A stretch of 64,000 nt of DNA, from contig NZ_JAQZSJ010000003.1 of the NCBI RefSeq assembly GCF_029360585.1, forward strand, positions 124,001 through 188,000, written 5' to 3'. Positions within the stretch are counted from its first letter, which is position 1. Every line of letters starts with the position of its first letter. Shown in pieces: positions 51,351-59,514 of the stretch. A model generated the notes under the pieces. That model saw only the letters and a list, made by a program, of their open reading frames with translations, did no database searches and was not told where the DNA came from. The stretch is from Cohnella caldifontis (GTDB taxonomy: Bacteria > Bacillota > Bacilli > Paenibacillales > Paenibacillaceae). The position numbers and the translations under genes are program-made.

Positions 51351-53012
51351 ATGGAGTCATTCACGTACGACGTCAGTATGTTTAAAGAAACGTTCGAGCA
51401 CGAGTTCACGTATTTGAACGGGTTTTTGCGCAACGTGCACCGGTTTGCCCATCGTCCCGCCGTCACCTGCCCTTTGCGGAACCGTACGTGGACGTACGCC
51501 GAACTGAACGGGGAAGCGAACCGGCTCGCCCACGCTTTGCTCGAAGACGGAGTCGGCCAGCAAGATATCGTGATGTACCAGCTGCTGAACTCCGCCGAAT
51601 TCGTCTTCAGCTTCCTTGCGCCCCAGAAAATCAGGGCGATCAACAGCCCGATCAACTTCCGGCTGTCTCCCGGGGAAACCGCCTATACGCTGGACGACAG
51701 CAAACCCGTCGTGTTTATTTACGACGCCGAAGTGAAAGAAACGGCCGTACAAGCCCTCGCCATGGCGAACCATAAGCCGAAGCGGGTCGTCATGGTCGAC
51801 ATCGCGGGGGAACAGGAGGCGCCGCAAGGCCACATCCTGTACTCCGAATACGTGCGGAACCGCTCGAACGCCAATCCGGACGTCGGCCGTCCCGCCCACA
51901 TCTACGACGAGACGACGCGCCTGTACACGTCCGGGACGACGGGAAGGCCCAAAGGCGTACCGCTCAACAACATCAATGAGATCCTCTCCGCCCACGACGT
52001 GGCGATGCATTTTCCGCTGAACCCGAAGGACAAAACGATGAACATGAGCCCGTGGTTCCACCGCGGCGGCCTCTATTCCGGCGGTCCGAACCCCACGCTG
52101 TACGTGGGCGGGGAAGTGGTCGTTCTCCGGCATTTCAACCCTAGAACGTGCCTCGAATTGGCGGAGAAATACGATTTGACGTTCCTGATCGGGGCGCCGC
52201 CGATGCTGAAGATGCTGTACGAGACGCAGAAGAAGCATCCGGCCGACCTCTCGAAGCTGAAAGGTATCGTCACGATGGGAGCGCCGCTGTCGAGGGACGA
52301 CTGCATCAAATTCCAGGAGACGCTGACGCCGAACATTTTCAACGGATACGGCACGACGGAGGCGTTCTGGAACACGTTCCTGCGTCCGTACGACTTGCCG
52401 GAGATGGCCGGATCGGCCGGCCGGGCTTGCACGGACGACGAGGTCGCGGTGGTGAAAGTGTATCCCGACCGCCGGGCGGAGCCGGACGATCTGGCGGCCA
52501 AGGACGGAACCGAAGTCGGGGAAGTCATCGTGAAGGCTCCGGGTAAAACGACCTACAGCTACGTGAACAACCCGGCGGAGAGCGAGCGGGTATTCTATAA
52601 AGGCTGGATATACATCGGCGATATGGGCACCTGGGACGAGAACGAGTTCGTCACGATCGTCGGGCGCAAGAACAACATGATCATTTCCTCCGGCGAGAAC
52701 ATCCATCCGGTCCAGGTCGAGGAGGTTTTGAACCAGCATCCGAAGGTCAAAGAGTCGGTCGTCGTCGGAGTGCCGGACGAGCTTCGAGGAGAAGCCGTCA
52801 CCGCATACGTCATCAAGGCCGATCCGTCGCTGACGGCCAAGGAGCTCCACAAATTCTGCAGCGAGCATCCGATGCTGGCCGAGTACAAACGGCCCCGCTA
52901 TTATCGATTCATCGACGAATTGCCTTATACGGCGACCGGGAAAAAGAAAAATTTCGAGGTTAAGGCGATGGCCGCGGAGGATCAGAAGCAAGGATTGCTG
53001 GAACGGCCGTAA
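51351..53012 (+). CDS. AMP-dependent acyl-CoA synthetase/ligase
   Basis: The 553-residue adenylate-forming enzyme has P-loop YTSGTTGRPKG near residue 190, NGYGTTEAFW near 325, GDMGTWDENEF near 425, the hinge VGRKNNMI and the C-terminal lysine in TGKKKNFE near 530. It activates a carboxylic acid to acyl-AMP and then acyl-CoA. It follows the ketosynthase by 60 bases. It could provide the starter for, or activate the product of, the thioesterase/ketosynthase pair. Confidence 0.93.
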   Translation: MESFTYDVSMFKETFEHEFTYLNGFLRNVHRFAHRPAVTCPLRNRTWTYAELNGEANRLAHALLEDGVGQQDIVMYQLLNSAEFVFSFLAPQKIRAINSPINFRLSPGETAYTLDDSKPVVFIYDAEVKETAVQALAMANHKPKRVVMVDIAGEQEAPQGHILYSEYVRNRSNANPDVGRPAHIYDETTRLYTSGTTGRPKGVPLNNINEILSAHDVAMHFPLNPKDKTMNMSPWFHRGGLYSGGPNPTLYVGGEVVVLRHFNPRTCLELAEKYDLTFLIGAPPMLKMLYETQKKHPADLSKLKGIVTMGAPLSRDDCIKFQETLTPNIFNGYGTTEAFWNTFLRPYDLPEMAGSAGRACTDDEVAVVKVYPDRRAEPDDLAAKDGTEVGEVIVKAPGKTTYSYVNNPAESERVFYKGWIYIGDMGTWDENEFVTIVGRKNNMIISSGENIHPVQVEEVLNQHPKVKESVVVGVPDELRGEAVTAYVIKADPSLTAKELHKFCSEHPMLAEYKRPRYYRFIDELPYTATGKKKNFEVKAMAAEDQKQGLLERP

Positions 53013-53126
53013 GGAAGCCGGCGGATTCGCGGGACGGGCGTTTGATCAGGGCGCCCGTCCTTTTCTGTAGGAACTTCCTGGGCGCTGTGGTACAATCTAG
53101 ACAAATCTTGCCTATGAGGTGATCCC

Positions 53127-53867
53127 TTGATCGGACGCAGCGGCAATCCTACCTTGAACGACAAGACTTTCGAAAGGCAGCAAGCTTCTTACGGCAATCA
53201 GGCCATGACGATCGAAGGCACGGTGAACAAAGCGTTCATCACGCTGGCCCTGCTGCTGGGAGGCGCCTTCGTATCCTGGTCCGGCTATTTCACGGGACAG
53301 AATGTCGTTCCTTACGCGATCGGCGGCGCGATCATCGGGTTCGTCCTGGCGCTGATCGTCAGCTTCAAGCCCAGCGTCTCCCCGATATTGGTGCCCGTGT
53401 ACGCGGTGGCCGAAGGCGTCTTTCTCGGCGCTTTGTCCGCCAATTACGAATCCTTGTACCAAGGCATCACGCTTCAGGCCGCGCTTCTGACCATCGGGGT
53501 CTTCCTCGCGCTCCTTCTGGCTTATAAAACGAGAGTCATCAAGGCTACGGAGAACTTCAAGCTGGGCGTGTTCGCCGCCACCGCCGGCATCGCGCTCGTT
53601 TATCTGCTCAGCTTCATTCTCGGCTTGTTCGGCGTCACGGTTCCGTACCTGCACGACAACAGCTGGATCGGCATCGGCATTTCGCTCGTCATCGTGATCG
53701 TGGCGGCCCTGAACCTCGTGCTCGACTTCGACTTCATCGAGTCGGGGGCGAACGGCGGCGCGCCGAAATACATGGAATGGTACGGGGCGTTCGGGTTGCT
53801 CGTGACGCTCGTCTGGCTGTACGTCGAGATGCTCCGTCTGCTGGCCAAGCTTCGCAGCCGGGATTGA
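53127..53867 (+). CDS. BAX inhibitor-1/YccA-family membrane protein
   Basis: The 246-residue protein starts at TTG 53127 with AGGTGA upstream. Seven membrane helices follow a polar N-terminus of about 35 residues. ALSANYESLYQGITLQAALLT and the final helix with LDFDFIESGA carry the family signature, including the paired acidic residues of the pH-sensing Ca2+ leak site. It is a probable ion-leak or stress protein. Confidence 0.9.
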   Translation: MIGRSGNPTLNDKTFERQQASYGNQAMTIEGTVNKAFITLALLLGGAFVSWSGYFTGQNVVPYAIGGAIIGFVLALIVSFKPSVSPILVPVYAVAEGVFLGALSANYESLYQGITLQAALLTIGVFLALLLAYKTRVIKATENFKLGVFAATAGIALVYLLSFILGLFGVTVPYLHDNSWIGIGISLVIVIVAALNLVLDFDFIESGANGGAPKYMEWYGAFGLLVTLVWLYVEMLRLLAKLRSRD

Positions 53868-53890
53868 GCGAAGACAGAGGGGAACTGAAA

Positions 53891-54466
53891 ATGAGAAAAC
53901 TCGTTCTTTTTTTGCACGCATCGCTTGACGGTTTCGTAGAAGGGCCGAACGGCGAAATGGACATTGGCTGGGTTTCCTACGATGCGGATCTGGAGAAACA
54001 CGCGAAAGAAATTCTGAGTACGGCCGACGCCGTCATTTGGGGACGCGGGACTTATCAGATGATGCACGGTTACTGGCCGTCCGTGCCTTCGGACCCGTCA
54101 GCTTCGCAGCATGAACTGGAGCATGCCGCGTGGATTGAGCAAACATCCAAAATCGTTTTCTCCACGACGCTGGAGAAAGTCGAATGGAACAATTCCAGAC
54201 TGGTGAAAGAGAATGTCAAGGAAGAAATCCTGAACTTGAAGGAGCAGCCGGGCAAGGACATGGTCATCCTCGGCAGTCCTAGGCTCGCGCACCGCCTGAT
54301 GCAGCTTGATTTAATCGATGAGTATAAAATCACGGTTTCTCCCGTCCTGATCGGCAGCGGATTGCCGTTATTTCAAGGTCTCAGGGAGAAAATCAATCTT
54401 AAACTCATCGAAAATAAAACGTTCGATTCCGGAGCCATCGGTCTCTATTACCAGACGGTTAGATGA
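53891..54466 (+). CDS. dihydrofolate reductase family protein (RibD C-terminal type)
   Basis: The 191-residue protein starts at ATG 53891 with GGGGAACTG upstream. It has KLVLFLHASLDGFVEGPNGE at the N-terminus, IWGRGTYQMM near residue 50, and DMVILGSPRLAHRLMQ then LIDEYKITVSPVLIG near 140-160, the YyaP/RibD C-terminal fold. The physiological role of such proteins is unclear; NADPH-dependent reductase activity is likely. Codon use is more AT-rich than in neighbouring genes. Confidence 0.9.
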   Translation: MRKLVLFLHASLDGFVEGPNGEMDIGWVSYDADLEKHAKEILSTADAVIWGRGTYQMMHGYWPSVPSDPSASQHELEHAAWIEQTSKIVFSTTLEKVEWNNSRLVKENVKEEILNLKEQPGKDMVILGSPRLAHRLMQLDLIDEYKITVSPVLIGSGLPLFQGLREKINLKLIENKTFDSGAIGLYYQTVR

Positions 54467-54510
54467 TCAGCCCCGTAAAGTAGTTTAAGGCATAGCCATA
54501 ACCGATCAAG

Positions 54511-54556
54511 CCGTTGTTGGGCGGAAGGGATTTCCGTCCGGCAACGGTTTTTTCTA
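54511..54556 (+). terminator. terminator after DHFR-fold gene
   Basis: CCGTTGTTGGGCGGAA pairs with TTCCGTCCGGCAACGG around GGGA, followed by TTTTTTC. Confidence 0.8.
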
Positions 54557-54652
54557 CCGATCAGAATTTATAACTTTTCGGCGTGAAGTCATGCTCCATC
54601 CCTTTCTTAGAGCGACCGACGCCGGCTGCCCCATTCGCTGGGGCGGTAAGGC

Positions 54653-54835
54653 TAACGGACACAGCGGACGCTATCAGGGGCGCTCCTCGGCAAAGCGCAT
54701 TTTAACGGTCAGAGTTGCGCTTATTGGGGGAAAAACCCCAAGTATATCCGTAAAAGGTTACGGATAAGGGCCGCTGTGTCCGTTACGTTTTGAAAATGAG
54801 GGGATTTGATCCAATAGCGGCTGCGGTGTCCGTTA
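54653..54835. repeat. four-arm palindromic repeat element, copy 2 (183 bp)
   Basis: TAACGGACAC at 54653 and a degenerate TAACGGTCAG at 54703 are mirrored by GTGTCCGTTA ending at 54785 and 54835. The 50-bp arm spacing and the total length of 183 bp are identical to copy 1 at 20461-20643, although the intervening sequence differs. It lies 110 bases before the 52-bp tandem array, in a gene-free interval. Confidence 0.85.
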
Positions 54836-54944
54836 GAATCGGAACCCGTGACGGGGAGGATGGGGTTTCGGTGAAAAACGTTACCGCATGGGCAGGAAGG
54901 CGGGATCGACCGTGACCAAGAGCAGGCGGTAGTGGGATTGACTA

Positions 54945-56012
54945 AAGCCTGCCGCGCAAGCTTAACCCCCGCCAGCTCGAGGGGCAACCGCTGATTAAGC
55001 TTGCCGCGCAAGCTTAACCCCCGCCAACACGTAGGGCAAGAGCTGGTTAAGCCTGCCGTGCAAGCTTAACCCCCGCCAAAACGTAGGGCAAGAGCTGGTT
55101 AAGCCTGCCGCGCAAGCTTAACCCCCGCCAAAACGTAGGGCAAGAGCTGGTTAAGCCTGCCGCGCAAGCTTAACCCCCGCCAACACGTAGGGCAAGAGCT
55201 GGTTAAGCCTGCCGCGCAAGCTTAACCCCCGCCAACACGTAGGGCAAGAGCTGGTTAAGCCTGCCGCGCAAGCTTAACCCCCGCCAACACGTAGGGCAAG
55301 AGCTGGTTAAGCCTGCCGCGCAAGCTTAACCCCCGCCAACACGTAGGGCAAGAGCTGGTTAAGCCTGCCGCGCAAGCTTAACCCCCGCCAACACGTAGGG
55401 CAAGAGCTGGTTAAGCCTGCCGCGCAAGCTTAACCCCCGCCAACACGTAGGGCAAGAGCTGGTTAAGCCTGCCGCGCAAGCTTAACCCCCGCCAACACGT
55501 AGGGCAAGAGCTGGTTAAGCCTGCCGCGCAAGCTTAACCCCCGCCAACACGTAGGGCAAGAGCTGGTTAAGCCTGCCGCGCAAGCTTAACCCCCGCCAAC
55601 ACGTAGGGCAAGAGCTGGTTAAGCCTGCCGCGCAAGCTTAACCCCCGCCAACACGTAGGGCAAGAGCTGGTTAAGCCTGCCGCGCAAGCTTAACCCCCGC
55701 CAACGTAGGGGGCAATCGCTGATTAAGCTTGCCGCGCAAGCTTCACCTCCGCCAACGTAGGGGGCACTCGCTGAGAAAGCTTGCCGCGCAAGCATAACCT
55801 CCGCCACCGTAGGGGGCAATCGCTGATTAAGCTTGCCGCGCACGCTTAACCCCCGCCAACGTAGGGGGCACTCGCTGAGAAAGCTTGCCGCGCAAGCATA
55901 ACCTCCGCCACCGTAGGGGGCAATCGCTGATTAAGCTTGCCGCGCACGCTTAACCCCCGCCAACGTAGGGGGCAATCGCTGATTAAGCTTGCCGCGCAAG
56001 CTTAACCCCCGT
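54945..56012. repeat. 52-bp tandem repeat array, 21 units
   Basis: Units begin exactly every 52 bp from 54945 to 55985, each opening AAGCYTGCCGCGCAAGCTTA. Units 5-14 (55153-55672) are identical; units 1-4 and 15-21 diverge. The head of each unit is a dyad (AAGCTTGC-CGC-GCAAGCTT in the outer units) and many also have CCCCC...GGGGG arms. There are no unique spacers, so it is not CRISPR, and 52 is not a multiple of three, so no repeat protein is encoded. It is the largest gene-free block of the window. Confidence 0.95.
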
Positions 56013-56110
56013 CCCTCTGGACAAACGGATCCCAATGGTCATGTTCATTAGGATTGAAGATGTTCGTGGGAAAATTGCTGAGGAGTGACTTCAGAGGCAC
56101 GAAACAAAGG

Positions 56111-56146
56111 ACCGTCAGGGACGAATTTCTCCCTGACGGTTTTCTT
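56111..56146 (+). terminator. orphan terminator hairpin
   Basis: ACCGTCAGGG-ACGAATTTCT-CCCTGACGGT followed by TTTCTT. No gene ends just before it; it may close a transcript through the array or be left from a lost gene. Confidence 0.7.
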
Positions 56147-56247
56147 ATAATTCCGATGATCCGGCGTTGCCGAACATTCCTTGACAAAAAAGGGTAGAGA
56201 ACACGCTAGGGTTACAGTATAATAAGTCTCATTGTGACATCGGCCCC

Positions 56248-56270
56248 GGCTTGCCTGAGAGTGGCAAGCC
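56248..56270 (+). promoter_or_regulatory. leader hairpin upstream of SulP transporter
   Basis: GGCTTGCC-TGAGAGT-GGCAAGCC is a perfect 8-bp stem in the 5' leader, which begins after TATAAT at about 56217. I cannot match it to a named riboswitch. Confidence 0.45.
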
Positions 56271-56313
56271 ACCAAGAAATCATAGGAAAATAGAGAAGGA
56301 GAGGAACTTTTAT

Positions 56314-57774
56314 TTGCTGTACGCGAAATTGAAAAACAGCTGGCTGTTCAACGTCCGCAGGGACGTGCTGTCCGGCATGACCGTCGCGTTCGCGCTTATT
56401 CCGGAGGCGATCGCGTTCTCCATCCTGGCCGGCGTCGACCCGATGGTCGGCCTTTACGCGTCGTTCTGCATCGCGGTGACGATCTCGATCGTCGGCGGGC
56501 GGATGGGCATGATTTCGGCCGCGACCGGCGCGATGGCTTCGCTCATGGGACCGATCGTCGCCAAATACGGATTGGAATATTTGTTCGCCGTCACGATCCT
56601 GACCGGCATCCTCCAGTTTTTGATGGGCATGCTGAAATTCGGCCGATTCATTACGTTCATCCCGCATTCCGTCGTGACCGGGTTCGTGAACGCGCTGGCG
56701 ATCATCATTTTCATGGCCCAGCTTCCGAACTTCCGGGGCGCGAATTGGCAAATGTACGCGATGGTGGCGGGAACGCTCGCGATCGTGTACCTGTTCCCGC
56801 TGCTCACGAAAGCCGTGCCGTCCGCGCTCGCGGCGATCATCGTCATGACGGCGCTGTCCATGGCCATGGGTTTGGATCTGCGGACCGTGGGCGACATGGG
56901 CGAAATCACGCAGGCGCCGCCCGTTTTCCATCTCCCCGATCTCGCGCTTTCGCTGCACGTCGTCGGCACCATGCTTCCATATGCTTTGGCGCTGGCGATC
57001 GTGGGCCTGACCGAATCCCTGATGACCGCGACCATCGTGGACGAGATGACGGAAACGAAGAGCGACAAGAACCGGGAAGTCAGAGGCCAGGGCATCGCCA
57101 ACATCGTCTCCGGCTTGTTCGGGGGCATGGCGGGCTGCGCGATGATCGGCCAGACGGTCATCAACGTGAAGTCCGGCGGCCGTTCGCGTCTGTCGACCTT
57201 CGTCGCGGGCGTGTTCCTGCTGTTCCTCATCCTGGTCTTGGGCGACGTCGTCCGGCGAATTCCGATGGCGGCGCTCGTCGGCGTCATGTTCATGGTGTCC
57301 ATCGGTACGTTCGATTGGGGCTCGCTCAAGACGCTAACCAAAATCCCGCGCAGCGACGCGCTGGTGATGGTCGTGACGGTGGCGATCGTCGTGGCGACCT
57401 CGGATTTGGCCATCGGCGTCGTGACGGGCGTCATCCTGAGCGCGCTGAACTTCGGCTGGAAAATGGCGAGCATCAAGGCGCGCGCGGAGCTGAAGCCGGA
57501 CGGGACGAAGGTGTACCGGATTGCCGGGCAGCTGTTCTTCGGGACGATGGCGCATTTCGCGGAGCTGTTCGATTACCGGAACGATCCGGAGCGCGTCGTG
57601 ATCGATTTTTCTTCCTCGCACGTGTGGGACCATTCCGCCGTGACGGCCATCGCCAAGGCGGTCCAGAAATACGAACAAGCCGGCAAGCAAGCCGAGGTCG
57701 CCGGCCTGAACGAAGAAAGCCGGAAGCTGGTCGACCGGGCCGGGCTGACCGCGCCTACGGGACACGGGCCGTGA
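56314..57774 (+). CDS. SulP-family anion transporter with STAS domain
   Basis: The start is a TTG at 56314 with AGGAGAGG 9 bases upstream, giving 486 residues. About ten to twelve membrane helices begin with [19 protein letters not shown], and the SulP signature [17 protein letters not shown] is near residue 290. The C-terminal 95 residues form an STAS domain ([19 protein letters not shown]). It probably carries sulfate, bicarbonate or another anion. Confidence 0.92.
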   Translation: MLYAKLKNSWLFNVRRDVLSGMTVAFALIPEAIAFSILAGVDPMVGLYASFCIAVTISIVGGRMGMISAATGAMASLMGPIVAKYGLEYLFAVTILTGILQFLMGMLKFGRFITFIPHSVVTGFVNALAIIIFMAQLPNFRGANWQMYAMVAGTLAIVYLFPLLTKAVPSALAAIIVMTALSMAMGLDLRTVGDMGEITQAPPVFHLPDLALSLHVVGTMLPYALALAIVGLTESLMTATIVDEMTETKSDKNREVRGQGIANIVSGLFGGMAGCAMIGQTVINVKSGGRSRLSTFVAGVFLLFLILVLGDVVRRIPMAALVGVMFMVSIGTFDWGSLKTLTKIPRSDALVMVVTVAIVVATSDLAIGVVTGVILSALNFGWKMASIKARAELKPDGTKVYRIAGQLFFGTMAHFAELFDYRNDPERVVIDFSSSHVWDHSAVTAIAKAVQKYEQAGKQAEVAGLNEESRKLVDRAGLTAPTGHGP

Positions 57775-57783
57775 AATAAGCAA

Positions 57784-57824
57784 GAAGCGCTCCGGAGCGT
57801 CGGCTCCGGGGCGCTTCCCCTTTT
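57784..57824. terminator. bidirectional terminator between SulP and propeller genes
   Basis: GAAGCGCTCCGGAGC and GCTCCGGGGCGCTTC around GTCG, followed by CCCCTTTT; it separates two convergent genes. Confidence 0.7.
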
Positions 57825-57834
57825 CGGCGGGCGA

Positions 57835-59139
57835 TCAACCCTTCTTCTCGAAAAACGCGATATGGTTATTGTTCAGGATGACGACCTGCTTGTCCGAAAT
57901 CGGAATGATGTCCGAGTAGGCGATGATCGAGTTGGACATCGTGACCGCGAACCGCGGCTTGCCTTGCCGGTCCAGCGAATAAACGGTGCCGACGTTGGCG
58001 CTGAAATACACGTTGCCGGCGGAATCCGTCCGCATCGTGAATTGCGCGAGCGAGTATCCCAGCATTTTCTCCCATGGGGTCAGCTTGTGCGTCCATTTGA
58101 TTTTTCCGGTACGCGAATCGGTGTCGGTTAACGTACTCGTCCGATCGTCCAATCGATAAACGCCGCCCGCTTGGTCGCTCCAGCCGTTCATCGTCTGGAA
58201 TTGCGCCTTGGGATCGGTGACGAGGGTGAGCTTGCCGTCCGCGGAGGCCGCATAAACTTGATAGGCGGGCTGAAGGGACTTCATGTCGAACGTCTGGGCG
58301 ATCAAATAGCGGCCGGAGACGAAATAATCCGCGTTTTCCGAAATCGCCGTTCTCCATTGGACGACGCCCGCCGAATCGATTTTCAGCAGGTCGTCTTCGA
58401 ATTGCAAATAGGAGAATCCCTCTTCATCGGAGAAGAGATTTTTGAGGGCGAAGCTGTCGTAGGTCCGGTCTTTGTAGGTAAACCCGGTTTGCTTCCAAGC
58501 GACCGTTCCATCGGGGCGGTAAGCGGCCAACCCTTCCGTCGTCAGGAGCAGGAGGTTGCCTTTCGCATCCCCGGCGTACATCGGATAGCCCATGGAGAAG
58601 CCGTTTTCGTCTTGGGGCGCATAGACGGACACCGGCGGCATTCGGACGTAGCGGCCTCGGACGTCAACCCGTTCGATTCCGGACAGCCGCTTCTCCGAGT
58701 CGTCTAATCGTTCGGCGTCTCCCAAGACCTCGAGCCGGGGCTCTTCAACCTCCAAGAAGTAGGCGGTATTGTCGGCGCCGATGAAGTTGTATTGGTAAAA
58801 TCCGGACTCCAGGGGCTGCTTCCAGACGACCTTCCCGTTCAAATCGAGCCCCATCGCATAGTCGAAGGCGATGATGAACAGCAGCTTCCCGTCCGGGGCG
58901 AGGAAGCCTTCGAAATGCTGATACCGGCTTGGATCCTCGTAGGACCATTTCATCCGGTACTCTTTCGCGTTTTTGAGCACCCAGTTCTTTCCTTGGTCGT
59001 CCTTTAGGTTCAGCTGCTGCGTGACGGTCATCGGATCGACGGGAGCCGCCGGTTTTTTCTGCGCTGCCGCCCCCGAGCCCTGCGAGGCAAGCGTCAATCC
59101 GCAGGCGACAATCAAGCTGGCCATCCATGGTTTTTTCAT
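57835..59139 (-). CDS. secreted beta-propeller (PQQ-repeat-like) protein
   Basis: The 434-residue protein has a signal peptide (about residues 1-25) and a series of PQQ/WD-type blades, each with a strand pair DxxGKxxW (for example DLNGKVVWKQPL, RPDGTVAWKQTG, DSAGVVQWRTA, RTGKIKWTHKL, DRQGKPRF). AAGGAG lies 9 bases before the ATG. It starts 12 bases after the small gene at 59152 and shares its promoter. The ligand is unknown; these folds often scaffold envelope protein assembly. Confidence 0.85.
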   Translation of the reverse strand: MKKPWMASLIVACGLTLASQGSGAAAQKKPAAPVDPMTVTQQLNLKDDQGKNWVLKNAKEYRMKWSYEDPSRYQHFEGFLAPDGKLLFIIAFDYAMGLDLNGKVVWKQPLESGFYQYNFIGADNTAYFLEVEEPRLEVLGDAERLDDSEKRLSGIERVDVRGRYVRMPPVSVYAPQDENGFSMGYPMYAGDAKGNLLLLTTEGLAAYRPDGTVAWKQTGFTYKDRTYDSFALKNLFSDEEGFSYLQFEDDLLKIDSAGVVQWRTAISENADYFVSGRYLIAQTFDMKSLQPAYQVYAASADGKLTLVTDPKAQFQTMNGWSDQAGGVYRLDDRTSTLTDTDSRTGKIKWTHKLTPWEKMLGYSLAQFTMRTDSAGNVYFSANVGTVYSLDRQGKPRFAVTMSNSIIAYSDIIPISDKQVVILNNNHIAFFEKKG

Positions 59140-59151
59140 CCGTCGGACTCC

Positions 59152-59364
59152 TTATCGGGCAAGATTGCTGTTCAGGGGTCCATGCGCGGACTTGCGGATC
59201 TTGAGAAGGCTGATGACGAAGGATCGAAGTCGGCCCCGGAAACGGCGGCCGGGGTCGGCTGCGGAATCGGCCCGCGGCGAGGCGGCGGCCGGGCTTTCCT
59301 TCCGTTCCCGTTCTTCCTTCCAAATCGCGAGCGCGCGGTTGCGGTACTTCGTCTCGGACAGCAT
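59152..59364 (-). CDS. small basic protein of unknown function
   Basis: The 70-residue frame from ATG 59364 begins MLSETKYRNRALAIWKEERE and ends with a basic helix (FVISLLKIRKSAHG). GGGGCGGGG precedes the start, a good promoter and LacI/CcpA-like operator lie upstream, and the next gene follows by 12 bases, all of which support a real gene. It resembles nothing I recognise. The frame also runs far upstream through the opposite strand of the FAD dehydrogenase, but that part is only a shadow. Confidence 0.6.
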   Translation of the reverse strand: MLSETKYRNRALAIWKEERERKESPAAASPRADSAADPGRRFRGRLRSFVISLLKIRKSAHGPLNSNLAR

Positions 59365-59388
59365 CTTCCCCGCCCCCTGTTCAAGTGG

Positions 59389-59439
59389 TTGTAAGCGCTT
59401 TACAATATTGATTATAGTGGGTTCCAAAATTTGGGGCAA
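59389..59439 (-). promoter_or_regulatory. promoter with LacI/CcpA-like operator
   Basis: On the minus strand TTGCCC, 17 bases, then TATAAT (59411-59416) is followed by the palindrome TTGTAAAGCGCTTACAA (59389-59405). That palindrome resembles catabolite-responsive elements and LacI-family operators, one base longer than the standard spacing. It overlaps the transcription start, so repression of the small gene and propeller gene is likely. Confidence 0.65.
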
Positions 59440-59514
59440 TACTCGCGGGAATTCGGGCGCTTTACGGCGCATGGGTCGGATCAGATGCGCGGCAAAATCG
59501 GGAGGAGCGGTTAC

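Noticed and set aside
54721-55843. Minus-strand frames within the tandem array (for example 54721-55011 and 55619-55843)
   Set aside because: The 52-bp period shifts the frame each unit, no ribosome sites precede them, and they arise from the repeat itself.
54945-56012. CRISPR array
   Set aside because: Units abut directly with no unique spacers and no cas genes are nearby.
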